64,000 nucleotides of DNA from Undibacterium parvum (GCF_003955735.1 NZ_CP034464.1:4340001-4404000); one strand, 5' to 3'; shown: positions 17,914 to 27,612, counted from the stretch's first letter. Numbers and translations are program-made. Notes: generated by a model not told the origin, from the letters alone.

Positions 17914-18927
17914 ATGGCTGCACAGAATAATGCCCCCTTGCCAGATGGCTTGGAAATCGCTGGATATCGCATTGTAAAGAAAATTGCCTCTGGCGGGTTC
18001 AGTATTGTTTATCTTGCTTCAGATGAAGATGGCAATGCGGTCGCGATCAAGGAGTATTTACCTAGCTCGCTGGCTTTGCGTCAGCAGGGCGAGCTGGTGC
18101 CGTCGATATCCTCAGAAAACTTACCAGTCTATCGGATAGGCTTGAAGTGCTTTTTTGAAGAAGGGCGCGCCTTAGCAAGAATCGCGCACCCGAATGTCGT
18201 AAGCGTGCTTAATTTTTTTCGTGCCAATGAAACCGTCTACATGGTGATGGCCTATGAGTCTGGCCGCTCTTTGCAAGAACATATACTGCGTCGTCGCGAC
18301 AAGGGTGAAAAGCCTTTAGTTTCCGAGCGCTTTATCCGGCGTATGTTTAATTTAGTGATGAACGGTTTGCGCGAAGTGCATACCAATAAGTTGCTGCATT
18401 TAGACTTGAAGCCGGCAAATATTTATCTGCGGCTCGACGGCACCCCAATTTTGCTCGATTTTGGCGCTGCGCGTCAAACGCTGAAAACCGATCTGCCTAA
18501 ACTCTATCCTATGTACACGCCAGGTTTTGCTGCGCCTGAGTTGTATTCGAAAAACGGCAACCTGGGCCCGTGGACCGATATTTACAGCATAGGAGCATCC
18601 ATTTTTGCCTGCATGGTCGGAGCACCACCGCAACCGGCGGACCAGCGCAAGACCATGGATAAAATGGAAAACCACTATCGTAAATTAGAAGGCTTATACT
18701 CGCCTGAATTGATAGAAGTGGTACGTATGTGCTTAAAAATGGACGCACTGGATAGACCGCAAAGCGTGTTTGCGCTTCAAAAAGCTTTGTCTGCGGTTTC
18801 TGTGCCGAAAAAAGAGCTCAGTTTAATGGAAAAAACCAAACACAAAATTTCTACTATGCTTCAGTTTGGGCGTGGCGCAGGCAGTAGTAGGGATGACACC
18901 ACCATACATGACAGTTCGCAGATGTAA
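17914..18927 (+). CDS. Serine/threonine protein kinase (Hanks type, cytosolic)
   Basis: A 337-residue eukaryotic-like kinase. Seen in sequence: glycine-rich loop IASGGFSIVYLA, ATP-anchoring Lys46 in VAIKEYLPSSL, catalytic loop HLDLKPAN (H162-L-D164), DFG at D182, and APE-like AAPEL. The catalytic loop has Leu where RD kinases have Arg, so it is a non-RD kinase and may not need activation-loop phosphorylation. No membrane span or extracellular sensor domain exists; the C-terminal 60 residues are polar. It is 53 bases upstream of a PP2C phosphatase, which probably reverses it. Substrates are not predictable here. Confidence 0.9.
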   Translation: MAAQNNAPLPDGLEIAGYRIVKKIASGGFSIVYLASDEDGNAVAIKEYLPSSLALRQQGELVPSISSENLPVYRIGLKCFFEEGRALARIAHPNVVSVLNFFRANETVYMVMAYESGRSLQEHILRRRDKGEKPLVSERFIRRMFNLVMNGLREVHTNKLLHLDLKPANIYLRLDGTPILLDFGAARQTLKTDLPKLYPMYTPGFAAPELYSKNGNLGPWTDIYSIGASIFACMVGAPPQPADQRKTMDKMENHYRKLEGLYSPELIEVVRMCLKMDALDRPQSVFALQKALSAVSVPKKELSLMEKTKHKISTMLQFGRGAGSSRDDTTIHDSSQM

Positions 18928-18980
18928 TCATGCGTTCATGTCTTATTTAACTAAGCGTAGTAACTTAATAAATTAATTTC

Positions 18981-19916
18981 ATGCGATTCTCCGTCTATCA
19001 AGCAAGCAATATCGGTGGCCGTAAGGTCAATCAAGACCGTATGGGCTATAGCTTTACCCGCGACACTATTTTGCTGTTATTGGCTGATGGTATGGGTGGA
19101 CATATCCTTGGAGAGGTGGCTGCGACGGTTGCCATGCAAACCATAGGAAATTTGTTTCAGCAGCATGCGCATCCTATGATAGTGCGTCCTGAACGATTTT
19201 TAGAGGATAGTTTTCTAGCGGCACATAATGAAATTCATCGTTACCGCAACGAGAACAATCTGCCAGAAACGCCGCGTACGACTATCGTCGCATGTTTGAT
19301 CCAAAACGGTCACGCGTATTGGGCGCACTGCGGTGACTCACGCTTGTATTGGATGCGCAATGGGCAAATTTTATTGCGTACCAAGGATCATTCGCGACTC
19401 GAAACCTTGATTGCACAAGGCAAAGTTGACCCTTCGGAGAGGCATACCCACCCGGATAGAAATAAACTGTTTAATTGCCTGGGGGCGCCGAATGCACCTA
19501 TCGTTGAATTATCACGTCGTGCCGCCTTGCAGGCAGGCGATTTGATACTATTGTGCTCCGATGGTCTATGGTCGGTGCTGCCGGATCACGTGTTGGCGCA
19601 GCGATTAAATGAGCATACGATAGTGCGCGCCATTCCTGAGTTAATCCATTCCGCGACCGACATCGCAGGCAAGCAAAGCGATAACGTGACGGCTTTGGCC
19701 ATGATGTGGGAAGGCACCGGCAATCTCGATGACGCCTCAATTATTTCAACCAATACTCTCCCCGTAGGGTCCATGACGACCACAATTCAAGCCACCTCTG
19801 CTGAAGACATGGAGGCGGCGGAAGTTGATATTTTCAACGATGCTGAGATAGAAAAAGCCATTGCTGAAATCCGTAACGCAATTCATAAATCATCCCGTAT
19901 TACTACAAAGAATTAA
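18981..19916 (+). CDS. PP2C-type serine/threonine phosphatase
   Basis: Metal-dependent protein phosphatase of 311 residues, partner of the upstream kinase. PPM motifs are complete: KVNQDR (D19), LADGMGGH (D36), [23 protein letters not shown] and DNVTALAM, giving the Asp set that binds two metal ions. A C-terminal extension of about 60 residues after the catalytic domain is acidic and polar. Its stop is four bases before rph, so rph translation probably depends on the same message. Confidence 0.93.
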   Translation: MRFSVYQASNIGGRKVNQDRMGYSFTRDTILLLLADGMGGHILGEVAATVAMQTIGNLFQQHAHPMIVRPERFLEDSFLAAHNEIHRYRNENNLPETPRTTIVACLIQNGHAYWAHCGDSRLYWMRNGQILLRTKDHSRLETLIAQGKVDPSERHTHPDRNKLFNCLGAPNAPIVELSRRAALQAGDLILLCSDGLWSVLPDHVLAQRLNEHTIVRAIPELIHSATDIAGKQSDNVTALAMMWEGTGNLDDASIISTNTLPVGSMTTTIQATSAEDMEAAEVDIFNDAEIEKAIAEIRNAIHKSSRITTKN

Positions 19917-19920
19917 ATCT

Positions 19921-20658
19921 ATGTCGCAAACTTTTCGCCCTAGCGGGCGCACCCCGGACGCATTACGCCCGGTGGTCATTAATCGTCATTTTACTAAGCA
20001 TGCCGAGGGATCTGTCCTGATCGAATTTGGCGATACGCGTGTGATCTGTACTGCCAGTATTGAAGATAAAGTGCCCGGCTTTTTAAAGGGTAAGGGTAAA
20101 GGCTGGATGACGGCCGAATATGGCATGCTGCCACGCTCCACCCATACACGTATGGACCGAGAATCTGCCAAAGGCAAGCAGTCTGGACGCACCCAGGAAA
20201 TTCAGCGACTTATAGGCCGCTCTTTGCGTGCCGCCTTTGATCTGGATTGTTTTGGTGAGCGTACCTTGCATATTGATTGCGATGTGATACAGGCCGATGG
20301 CGGCACCCGTACTGCTGCGATTACTGGTGCGATGGTGGCCGCACACGACGCTTTTTCCAAACTGCTAGGGCGGGGCGTGATTAGTCAAATACCACTTAAG
20401 CATTTTGTGGCGGCTATTTCTGTTGGTGTGTATCACGGTGTCCCGGTGCTCGATTTAGATTATCTGGAAGATTCTACTTGTGACACCGACATGAATGTGG
20501 TGATGACCGAGGCTGGGGATTTCATCGAGGTGCAGGGTACTGCCGAAGGGGCAGCTTTTGATCGTGCGGCACTTAATGGCTTACTCGATTTGGCAGGGGA
20601 GGGGATTGCCGACTTGATCGCTTTACAAAAACAGGTATTGGGTTTGTCTTTATCATGA
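19921..20658 (+). CDS. rph: Ribonuclease PH
   Basis: Phosphorolytic 3'-to-5' exoribonuclease that trims tRNA 3' ends. The product is 245 residues from ATG 19921, four bases after the phosphatase stop; this is the normal RNase PH start ([13 protein letters not shown]). Conserved segments: [52 protein letters not shown] and [19 protein letters not shown]. The C-terminus overlaps rdgB by four bases (ATGA). Confidence 0.97.
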   Translation: MSQTFRPSGRTPDALRPVVINRHFTKHAEGSVLIEFGDTRVICTASIEDKVPGFLKGKGKGWMTAEYGMLPRSTHTRMDRESAKGKQSGRTQEIQRLIGRSLRAAFDLDCFGERTLHIDCDVIQADGGTRTAAITGAMVAAHDAFSKLLGRGVISQIPLKHFVAAISVGVYHGVPVLDLDYLEDSTCDTDMNVVMTEAGDFIEVQGTAEGAAFDRAALNGLLDLAGEGIADLIALQKQVLGLSLS

Positions 20659-21239
20659 CACGCAAGATCGTATTAGCTTCAAATAATCAGGGCAAGCTGA
20701 AGGAGTTTTTCCAGATTCTTGCGCCTATTGGTATCAGTTTGCATGCGCAAGGCGAGTTTGGCGTTAGTGAGGCCGAAGAGCCTCATCTGACTTTTGTTGA
20801 AAATGCCTTGCTAAAAGCACGCCATGCAGCTGCCGCTACTGGCTTGCCGGCCTTGGCAGATGATTCTGGATTGTGCGTGAATGCCTTGTCTGGTGCGCCT
20901 GGCGTGCGGTCGGCGCGGTTTGCCGGTGAACCTAAATCAGATCAGGCAAATAATCAGCATTTGGTCAGCCAACTGACGCTACATGCAGATAAATCTGCAT
21001 ATTACTACTGTGTTTTGGTCTATGTGCGCTCAGAGTTTGATCCGCAGCCTGTGATCGCCGATGGTGTCTGGCAAGGTGAGATTGTGGCAGAGGCGCGTGG
21101 AGAATTTGGTTTTGGCTATGATCCGCATTTTTTTATACCGGCTCTGGGTAAGACCGTTGCTGAATTATCTCCAGCCGAAAAAAACAGCCTATCTCATCGA
21201 GGTCAGGCATTGCGCGCCTTGCTTGAGAAATTAAAATGA
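20655..21239 (+). CDS. rdgB: dITP/XTP pyrophosphatase (RdgB/HAM1)
   Basis: Hydrolyses non-canonical purine nucleotides (dITP, XTP) to keep them out of DNA and RNA. The product is 194 residues. Family signatures: [18 protein letters not shown] at the N-terminus, [33 protein letters not shown] and [12 protein letters not shown]. Start and stop overlap the neighbouring genes by four bases each, giving a tight rph-rdgB-hemW operon. Confidence 0.96.
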   Translation: MTRKIVLASNNQGKLKEFFQILAPIGISLHAQGEFGVSEAEEPHLTFVENALLKARHAAAATGLPALADDSGLCVNALSGAPGVRSARFAGEPKSDQANNQHLVSQLTLHADKSAYYYCVLVYVRSEFDPQPVIADGVWQGEIVAEARGEFGFGYDPHFFIPALGKTVAELSPAEKNSLSHRGQALRALLEKLK

Positions 21240-22486
21240 TACCGATAAAACCAGTTGCCAGCTTAAAGAGCTGCAATCTGACCCTGTCTGCAATCCCAGC
21301 GCAGGTTGCTGAGCATTACCTGGGGCCTGGCAGCCTTAATCTGACTGTGCTGCCACCCTTGTCCTTGTACATACATTTTCCGTGGTGCGTTAAGAAGTGC
21401 CCGTATTGCGATTTTAATTCGCATGATGTGAACTCAAACTTTGACGAGGACCGTTATCTATTGGCTGTACGTGCAGACTTAGAGGCGGCTTTGCCTTTAG
21501 TTTGGGGGCGCAAAATTTATACCATTTTCATCGGTGGTGGTACGCCCAGCCTGATGTCTGCGGCGGGGCTAGATAGATTGATGTCTGATGTTAGAACCTT
21601 ACTGCCTATAGATAGCGCAGCCGAGGTGACGATGGAAGCCAATCCAGGGACCTTTGAAACCGAAAAATTTAAATCGTATCGCGCCAGCGGGATTAATCGT
21701 TTGTCGGTAGGGATACAGAGTTTTAATTCACAGCACTTGCATGCACTGGGACGCATCCATAATGGCAATGAGGCGCTACGTGCGGTGGAAATTGCCCATA
21801 CCCATTTTGATAATTTCAATCTTGATTTGATGTTTGCTTTGCCTGGGCAGACTTTGACGGAGTCGCTGCAAGACGTCGATATGGCGATACGCTTGGCACC
21901 TCCACATCTGTCGCTTTATCATCTGACGCTGGAACCAAATACCTATTTCGCCAAGTTCCCGCCAGTAATACCTGACGATGATCTGAGTGCAGAGATGCAA
22001 GATGAGATCCAGCTGCGCATGGAAGCTGCCGGCTATACAAATTACGAAGTCTCAGCCTATGCAAAGCCCGGGCGCGAATCCCGGCACAACCTTAATTACT
22101 GGAATTTCGGTGATTATCTGGGCATAGGCGCTGGTGCGCATTCCAAACTCTCTTTTCCACATCGCATTATTCGGCAGGCTCGCTATAAACAACCGAAAAA
22201 CTATATGGATGAAAGCCTACGCGGTGCTGCGGTACAAGAGTCGCAGGAAATCGCGCGCCATGATTTGGGCTTCGAATTTATGCTCAATGCATTAAGACTT
22301 AATCAAGGTTTTGCGGTCAATCAATTTAGTGAGCGCACTGGAACTCCGCTCAATTCTATCGAGAAAGCGCTAGCACTTGCTGAGCAAAAACATATGATAG
22401 ACAGAGATCATCTGAGTATACGACCTACCGTTTTAGGCCGTCGATTTCTGAATGACTTACAGCAGATCTTTCTCGATCTCGACTAA
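21236..22486 (+). CDS. hemW: HemW, heme chaperone-type radical SAM protein
   Basis: HemW binds heme and a 4Fe-4S cluster and was long annotated as anaerobic coproporphyrinogen oxidase. The product is 416 residues. The CxxxCxxC cluster motif is intact (C51, C55, C58 in WCVKKCPYCDF). SAM-binding IFIGGGTPSLM and EANPGTFE are present. It lacks the extra Cys seen just after the motif in true HemN enzymes, which supports HemW. The C-terminal HemN_C domain is complete. About 40 residues precede the core, a long N-terminus, but the ATGA overlap with rdgB supports this start. Confidence 0.93.
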   Translation: MIPIKPVASLKSCNLTLSAIPAQVAEHYLGPGSLNLTVLPPLSLYIHFPWCVKKCPYCDFNSHDVNSNFDEDRYLLAVRADLEAALPLVWGRKIYTIFIGGGTPSLMSAAGLDRLMSDVRTLLPIDSAAEVTMEANPGTFETEKFKSYRASGINRLSVGIQSFNSQHLHALGRIHNGNEALRAVEIAHTHFDNFNLDLMFALPGQTLTESLQDVDMAIRLAPPHLSLYHLTLEPNTYFAKFPPVIPDDDLSAEMQDEIQLRMEAAGYTNYEVSAYAKPGRESRHNLNYWNFGDYLGIGAGAHSKLSFPHRIIRQARYKQPKNYMDESLRGAAVQESQEIARHDLGFEFMLNALRLNQGFAVNQFSERTGTPLNSIEKALALAEQKHMIDRDHLSIRPTVLGRRFLNDLQQIFLDLD

Positions 22487-22631
22487 ACATTTTGATCTGT
22501 ATGTAAAAGTTGAGCGTAGATTATGTTTTCTAAGTGCGAACCTGGAAAACAAACTTATACTTTATTGCAATTGATTACTTTCCAATTTACCATTTAATTC
22601 ACAAATTAGTCGCGCCATTACCATTTATTTT

Positions 22632-23834
22632 ATGAATTCCAGCTTCAACTCAGCTATTCCGCTGGCGTCTTTGATGCCGGTAGTCAACGGCAAGCAACAA
22701 TTACACGCGATTATTCCTGGTTTTCTCAGCGATGATGGGAGCCAGATCGTCCCATTTTTACAGTCACTCAAAGACGCTGGTTTTTTTGATTTACTGCCGT
22801 CTTTGCTAGTTTTTGCACCGGTTACGGAACTGGCTAATTTACCGGTTAATTTGGACGAGAGATTTCCGCCCGCGAAAATAGTTCTTTGCGTTGAAGAGGC
22901 GAGTTGCATCGATCCTGAAAATCAAATAAAACTCAGACATTTCGCGGCTAAGGGATTTACTATTTTTGTCGATAATTTTTCGTCTGAAGCTCCATTGGTA
23001 TGGGATCAAACAAAAAATGTCAGCATTAATTGCAGGGCAGGATTGGCGGCTTCAGTCGCTCTTAGTTTGCGAAATTTTCCACATGGCCAGCATCTGGCAA
23101 AAAACATAGCCACACGCAGACAACTTTTTGAGGCGGCAGACGCGGGCTTTAAGTTGTTCTCGGGCGAATATGCTTTCGCAACTGACGGACAGAATAAATC
23201 TAACGATGGAAGTGCGCGCACACGCTTACTCAAATTGCTGGGACTAGTGACGCGAGATGCAGAATCACATGATCTGGAAATTTTATTTAAACAAGACGCG
23301 GCTTTGTCTTTTATGCTGTTTAAACTTGTCAGTTCTGCCGCCTTTGCTCAGACTGTGAAGGTTACCAGTTTTGGGCAAGCAATCACGCTATTGGGACGGC
23401 GACAATTACAGCGCTGGTTGCAATTATTATTGTATGCACGTCAGGATGATACTGGCGTCAGCCTCAATCCTCTGATGCTCAGAGCCGCATTTCGCGCTAG
23501 TTTGATGGAGATCATTTGTCAACGCCGTGGCGGAAATCGGGATGAGCAAGACAGCGCCTTCATGGTGGGGATGTTTTCACTATTAGATGCCTTGTTTGAG
23601 AGTGCCATGGATGACATTCTACGACCTTTAAACTTATGCGAAGAAGTACTGGGCGCCTTGTTGCAAAGAGCGGGCACCATGGGTGCTGAGCTGCGTTTGG
23701 TCGAATTGGCTGACCGGGAGCAAGCCGAGATGCTGGTGCCCAGTCTGAATGCGCTTGCCTTAGATGCTACCGATTACTATCAATGCATGAGCCAAGCTTA
23801 TGTGTGGGTAAATCAGGTTTGCCAGGATATGTGA
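22632..23834 (+). CDS. HDOD-domain protein with degenerate EAL region (YuxH-like)
   Basis: A 400-residue signalling protein. The N-terminal 190 residues have the layout of an EAL domain but lack the EAL, DDFGTG and other catalytic motifs, so no phosphodiesterase activity is expected. Residues about 200-380 form an HDOD domain (LLKLLGLVTRDAESHDLEI, SFMLFKLVSSAAF, FGQAITLLGRRQLQRWLQLL). HDOD proteins are regulatory HD-fold scaffolds. It precedes the GGDEF-EAL gene by two bases and both are surely co-transcribed, which suggests it modulates c-di-GMP signalling. No Shine-Dalgarno is obvious before ATG 22632. Confidence 0.82.
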   Translation: MNSSFNSAIPLASLMPVVNGKQQLHAIIPGFLSDDGSQIVPFLQSLKDAGFFDLLPSLLVFAPVTELANLPVNLDERFPPAKIVLCVEEASCIDPENQIKLRHFAAKGFTIFVDNFSSEAPLVWDQTKNVSINCRAGLAASVALSLRNFPHGQHLAKNIATRRQLFEAADAGFKLFSGEYAFATDGQNKSNDGSARTRLLKLLGLVTRDAESHDLEILFKQDAALSFMLFKLVSSAAFAQTVKVTSFGQAITLLGRRQLQRWLQLLLYARQDDTGVSLNPLMLRAAFRASLMEIICQRRGGNRDEQDSAFMVGMFSLLDALFESAMDDILRPLNLCEEVLGALLQRAGTMGAELRLVELADREQAEMLVPSLNALALDATDYYQCMSQAYVWVNQVCQDM

Positions 23835-23836
23835 AC

Positions 23837-25864
23837 ATGATCTTATCATCTGATATGCCCAATATCAGCTTGGGTGTGGCGCTAAGTGAAGCCATATTTG
23901 GCTTACAAACTCCAGAATTAGAATTGGAGTTGGATCGAATTGTTAAGCTGATATTCGGTCATTCTTATGTTTCTTTTGTTCCTCAAGAAATAGACAAGCA
24001 GCAATCACTGAGAAATTCCAGCGTTTGCGCCTCTGCTGAAAATTACTATGTTCTATCGGGTAAAAAAGGCGCTTACAGTGAGGCTGACATCGCGACTCTA
24101 GGGGTGTTAACCCAATTGACCGCGCGTCTTTTTGCCGCCAAATTACAACTCGATGATCGTTACCATCGATCGTCACAAGCACAATTGATGCAGGCGCAAA
24201 TACTCGATCAGATCCACGAGTCGGTGATCACGATGGATCTGGCAGGTTTCGTACTTAGCTGGAATAAGGGCGCCGAACGTCTATTTGGTTACACTGCGGC
24301 CGAGGCGACCGGGCAAAATATTCTATTCCTGTATGACGATGAAGATGATGAGTGCGAAAGGTTTCCAGCCTCGGATGTTTTTTTAGAGTCCGGTGGGCGC
24401 GAGATGGAGGTGCGCCGTCGCAAAAAGAATGGAGACATTTTTTGGGCGAGTTTAAGTCTATCCACCTTGCGAGGCCAGGACGGCGCAGCGATAGGCATGA
24501 TAGGCTACTTGCGTGACATTACCGGTCGCAAGCAGGCCGAGGATAAAATAAATTATCTGGCCTATTACGACTTGCTGACGGCGTTGCCAAATCGTACCCA
24601 TTTCAAAAAATTAGTCGATAAGGCTTTGCAGCAGAGTCAGCGCAAAGGCGCACATAGTTCTATCTTATTCGTAGACCTGAATCGGTTTAAACTCATCAAT
24701 GACACGCTAGGACATCAAATCGGGGACTTGTTGTTGACGCAAGTGGCGCAAAGATTCATAGGGGTACTGCGCGAGAATGATGTGGTTGCGCGCCTTGGCA
24801 GTGATGAATTTGGCATCGCGCTAATTGATGTCAGCCAGGATTTTCATGCGGCTTTAGTTTCACAAAAAATACTGTCCTGCTTAGATTTGCCATTTCATGT
24901 CAGTGGCCATGAGCTTCGTGTCGCTGCCAGTATCGGTATTAGCGTTTATCCGCAAGATGGTGTGGATGCTACGCAATTATTGCAAAAAGCCGATATCGCG
25001 ATGTTTAAAGCCAAGCGCATTGATAGTAATGCCAGCGGCAGTTATGTCTTTTACGATAATGAGATGGATCAGCATATTGCTGGGCGCTTGTATCTTGAAT
25101 CTGGCATGCTGCGCGCTTTGCACTTAAATGAGTTTTTTTTGCTGTATCAACCCAAGATAGAGATCGCGTCCGGACGGATAATCGCTGCTGAGGCTTTAAT
25201 TCGCTGGGCACATCCGACTAAGGGAACGATTTCCCCCTTAGAATTTATCCCTATCGCAGAAGAAACTGGTTTGATATTGCAAATCGATAGCTGGGTCTTA
25301 GATACGGCATGCGCTCAGGCGCGGCTTTGGCAAGATGCAGGCATAACGCCTTTTCGGATTGCAGTAAATGTCTCGGCCAGGGAATTTTCAGCTGACTTGC
25401 CTGACCGTATTACGCAAGCCTTGCAGGCGCACGAAATTTCTGCGGCATGGTTAGAGTTGGAAATTACAGAGAGCATGCTCATGCGCAATACTGAGAGCGT
25501 GATAAAAATCATGGGCCAAATCACTGCATTAGGGGTTTCCTTATCGCTGGATGATTTTGGAACAGGGTATTCTAGTTTGTCTTACCTCAAGCGTTTTCCT
25601 ATAGAGACGCTTAAGATTGATCGTTCTTTTATTCGGGGAATTCCAGAAGATCAAGACGATTGCGCGATCGCCGGCGCGATTATTAGCATGGCAAAACAGC
25701 TAAAACATAAAGTGATTGCGGAGGGTGTAGAAAATCATCAGCAACTCAATTTTTTAAAAAAAGTAGGATGTGACGAGATTCAAGGTTATTTATTTTCACA
25801 CCCTGTGGATGCCGATGAATTCAAACAATTATTGAGTCGAGATTTTCGAGTTAGGTTTGAATGA
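23837..25864 (+). CDS. PAS-GGDEF-EAL c-di-GMP signalling protein
   Basis: A 675-residue protein started at ATG 23837, two bases after the HDOD stop, with AGGA nine bases upstream. Order: about 110 residues of unassigned N-terminus; PAS at about 125-240 (ITMDLAGFVLSWNKGAERLF); GGDEF at about 255-410; EAL at about 425-670. The GGDEF motif reads GSDEF (321-325), a substitution that often weakens cyclase activity. EAL residues look complete (E452-A-L, NVSAREF, LEITESMLM, DDFGTGYSS at 572-580, KIDRSFI), so the main activity is probably c-di-GMP hydrolysis. No membrane span is present. A tRNA gene follows on the same strand. Confidence 0.92.
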   Translation: MILSSDMPNISLGVALSEAIFGLQTPELELELDRIVKLIFGHSYVSFVPQEIDKQQSLRNSSVCASAENYYVLSGKKGAYSEADIATLGVLTQLTARLFAAKLQLDDRYHRSSQAQLMQAQILDQIHESVITMDLAGFVLSWNKGAERLFGYTAAEATGQNILFLYDDEDDECERFPASDVFLESGGREMEVRRRKKNGDIFWASLSLSTLRGQDGAAIGMIGYLRDITGRKQAEDKINYLAYYDLLTALPNRTHFKKLVDKALQQSQRKGAHSSILFVDLNRFKLINDTLGHQIGDLLLTQVAQRFIGVLRENDVVARLGSDEFGIALIDVSQDFHAALVSQKILSCLDLPFHVSGHELRVAASIGISVYPQDGVDATQLLQKADIAMFKAKRIDSNASGSYVFYDNEMDQHIAGRLYLESGMLRALHLNEFFLLYQPKIEIASGRIIAAEALIRWAHPTKGTISPLEFIPIAEETGLILQIDSWVLDTACAQARLWQDAGITPFRIAVNVSAREFSADLPDRITQALQAHEISAAWLELEITESMLMRNTESVIKIMGQITALGVSLSLDDFGTGYSSLSYLKRFPIETLKIDRSFIRGIPEDQDDCAIAGAIISMAKQLKHKVIAEGVENHQQLNFLKKVGCDEIQGYLFSHPVDADEFKQLLSRDFRVRFE

Positions 25865-25927
25865 ACCAATTAATCAATAGATGCGATATTTTTTCTTGAA
25901 AAGTCGCCTAAACGAAGAATTTTTTGA

Positions 25928-25933
25928 TAGAAT
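25928..25933 (+). promoter_or_regulatory. -10 element of tRNA-Ser gene
   Basis: TAGAAT ends ten bases before the mature tRNA start, as expected for a stable-RNA promoter. GACGGGC follows and resembles a GC-rich discriminator. No convincing -35 was found at 16-18 bases. Confidence 0.45.
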
Positions 25934-25942
25934 GACGGGCTC

Positions 25943-26032
25943 GGAAGGTTGGCAGAGCGGTTGAATGCACCAGTCTTGAAAACTGGCGAGGTGTTAAAGC
26001 CTTCGTGAGTTCGAATCTCACACCTTCCGCCA
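25943..26032 (+). tRNA. tRNA-Ser (UGA)
   Basis: Cloverleaf read by eye: acceptor GGAAGGT (25943-25949) pairs with ACCTTCC (26022-26028). The anticodon stem CCAGT/ACTGG encloses loop CTTGAAA with anticodon TGA at 25977-25979. A long variable arm typical of class II tRNA-Ser and the T-loop TTCGAATC are present. The CCA end is encoded (26030-26032). Discriminator base is G. Confidence 0.97.
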
Positions 26033-26045
26033 CAGAATTGGCAAA

Positions 26046-26079
26046 AAGCTCTAAGTATGAAAATACTTAGAGCTTTTTT
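26046..26079 (+). terminator. Intrinsic terminator after tRNA-Ser
   Basis: Twelve-base perfect stem AAGCTCTAAGTA/TACTTAGAGCTT with a six-base loop and a run of six T, 14 bases after the tRNA. It is nearly symmetrical, with an A-run before the stem, so it could also stop minus-strand transcripts leaving the polyamine cluster. Confidence 0.9.
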
Positions 26080-26136
26080 GTTTTCGTATATAAATTTGCT
26101 AAACCCATTCTTTGTACGCTCGGTATTGTCTTGAGC

Positions 26137-27432
26137 TTAGAAGTAATCACGCAAGCGATAGTAAGACATGCCCAGTACCTGAAATAGCCCGGCCAGCCGT
26201 TCACCGCCAGGAAATGCTGGATTTTTTAAGGCGCTAAATAGTTTCAGATGGCTGTCGTCGCCACATATGGCTTCGCCCAATACCCGTCCGGCGACACAGG
26301 TGGGAATAATGCCGTGGCCGGAAAATCCCTGGGCCCAATACACATTGCCGCAATGGCCAAAATCGGGAGTGCGCGGCATGCTGATGTCTAGGTGACCGCC
26401 CCAGGTGAAATCGATTTTTGTGTTTGCAAGTTGTGGGAAAACTTTCAGCATGTCTTGCCGCATGCCTTGCGTCAGATTGTGTGGAGTACGCCCTGTGTAC
26501 GAGCATTTCCCACCAAAGAGCAGGCGTTGATCTTGTGAGAGTCGGAAATAATCCAAGACAAATTGATTGTCCGATACCGCGTGGCCGCTAGGCAGTAGTT
26601 GGCGCGCTAGCGTAGGCGTGAGCGCTTCGGTGGCGATCATATAACTGCCTACCGGGATGATTTTCTTTTGTAGGCAAGGATCGAGGTTGTCTATGTAGGC
26701 ATTACAGGCCAGTACCAGTTGATTAGCCAGTATCTGACCCTGAGCGGTCTGCACCATGAGCCTATCACAGCCGGCTTGAGTGGTATAGCTGAGTGCTTTG
26801 GAGTTCTCGTAGATGCACACGCCCAAGGCTTCGGCGGCGCGCGCTAAGCCCAGCACATACTTGAGCGGGTGCAGATGTCCGCCTTGTGTATCTAGCAGTG
26901 CCGCCTGATATCGTTGCGAGCCTATATGTTCGCCGACCTGGTTTTTCGGTATAAATTGCAGATGCTCGTAAGCCCATTTCTGGGATGCTTCTTGCTGCCA
27001 GTCTGTGAGTATCTTGACGCGATGCGGTAACACCGCAGTCCATAGATGACCAGGCATCAGTTCACAATCGATCTGATGTTCAGCGACCCGTTCTCGGATT
27101 TCTTGCGCGGCTTGCTGTACCAGCTGCCAGACTTGTTTGGCCCCCTCGCGTCCTAAGGCGGCCTCGAAGGGCGGCATGTCGCAAGAAAATCCCGGAATAA
27201 TTTGGCCGCCATTGCGGCCAGAGGCGCCCCAGCCGACCCGGCTCGCTTCTATGATCGCTACTGATTTCCCGGCTGCGGCTAATCTTAGTGCGGTATATAA
27301 ACCAGTAAAGCCAGCACCGACGATGAGTACATCAACGCTGAGATTCTCTTGCAAAGACGGACGCTTAATTTGCAAGTCCAGACTGCTGGCGGCGTAATAA
27401 CTGGCGATGTGTTCGGGGCTGGATTCAAACAT
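26137..27432 (-). CDS. puuB: Gamma-glutamylputrescine oxidase-like FAD enzyme, paralog 2
   Basis: FAD-dependent oxidoreductase of 431 residues. PuuB oxidises gamma-glutamylputrescine to the aldehyde with release of ammonia and hydrogen peroxide. The dinucleotide motif VLIVGAGFTGLYTALRLAAA lies near residue 35, followed by WGASGRNGGQIIPGF, a PuuB-type signature. The DAO-family C-terminus has YWAQGFSGHGIIPT. It is the last gene of the minus-strand polyamine block. A second PuuB relative lies at 29.1-30.4 kb, so the two probably differ in substrate (putrescine, cadaverine or spermidine conjugates). Confidence 0.85.
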   Translation of the reverse strand: MFESSPEHIASYYAASSLDLQIKRPSLQENLSVDVLIVGAGFTGLYTALRLAAAGKSVAIIEASRVGWGASGRNGGQIIPGFSCDMPPFEAALGREGAKQVWQLVQQAAQEIRERVAEHQIDCELMPGHLWTAVLPHRVKILTDWQQEASQKWAYEHLQFIPKNQVGEHIGSQRYQAALLDTQGGHLHPLKYVLGLARAAEALGVCIYENSKALSYTTQAGCDRLMVQTAQGQILANQLVLACNAYIDNLDPCLQKKIIPVGSYMIATEALTPTLARQLLPSGHAVSDNQFVLDYFRLSQDQRLLFGGKCSYTGRTPHNLTQGMRQDMLKVFPQLANTKIDFTWGGHLDISMPRTPDFGHCGNVYWAQGFSGHGIIPTCVAGRVLGEAICGDDSHLKLFSALKNPAFPGGERLAGLFQVLGMSYYRLRDYF

Positions 27433-27487
27433 GGCGGCTATTGCTTCATATTGAAAATGGTGAATTCAAAGCTACTAATTGAAAAAT

Positions 27488-27572
27488 GCACCGGCCGCTC
27501 ACGCATATCCCATGCGCCTTGCAGGCCAGATAGACTGGAAACCCGCATGGAATATGCGCAGTGGGCCGGTGC
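27488..27572 (+). repeat. Dispersed palindromic repeat, copy B
   Basis: 85-base hairpin with perfect outer arms GCACCGGCC (27488-27496) and GGCCGGTGC (27564-27572). The right arm has the exact core complement CGCATGGAATATGCGC (27544-27559); the left arm has one change, CGCATATCCCATGCG. The centre matches the CCTTGCAGGCCAG block of copy E. It sits inside the polyamine operon between puuA and the second puuB. Confidence 0.9.
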
Positions 27573-27585
27573 TTATTTAATTTTA

Positions 27586-27612
27586 CGGAAGACCGGGCTA
27601 GCCGGGTTTCCG
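27586..27612. repeat. Second stem-loop in the puuA-puuB gap
   Basis: CGGAAGACCGG and CCGGGTTTCCG pair around GCTAG with two mismatches. It lies 13 bases from copy B, so the intercistronic message carries two adjacent strong hairpins. Confidence 0.6.

Noticed and set aside
26032..26079. tRNA-Ser 3' end considered as an integration site for a mobile element
   Set aside because: No integrase gene and no repeat of the tRNA end was seen downstream; the region leads straight to a terminator and catabolic genes.
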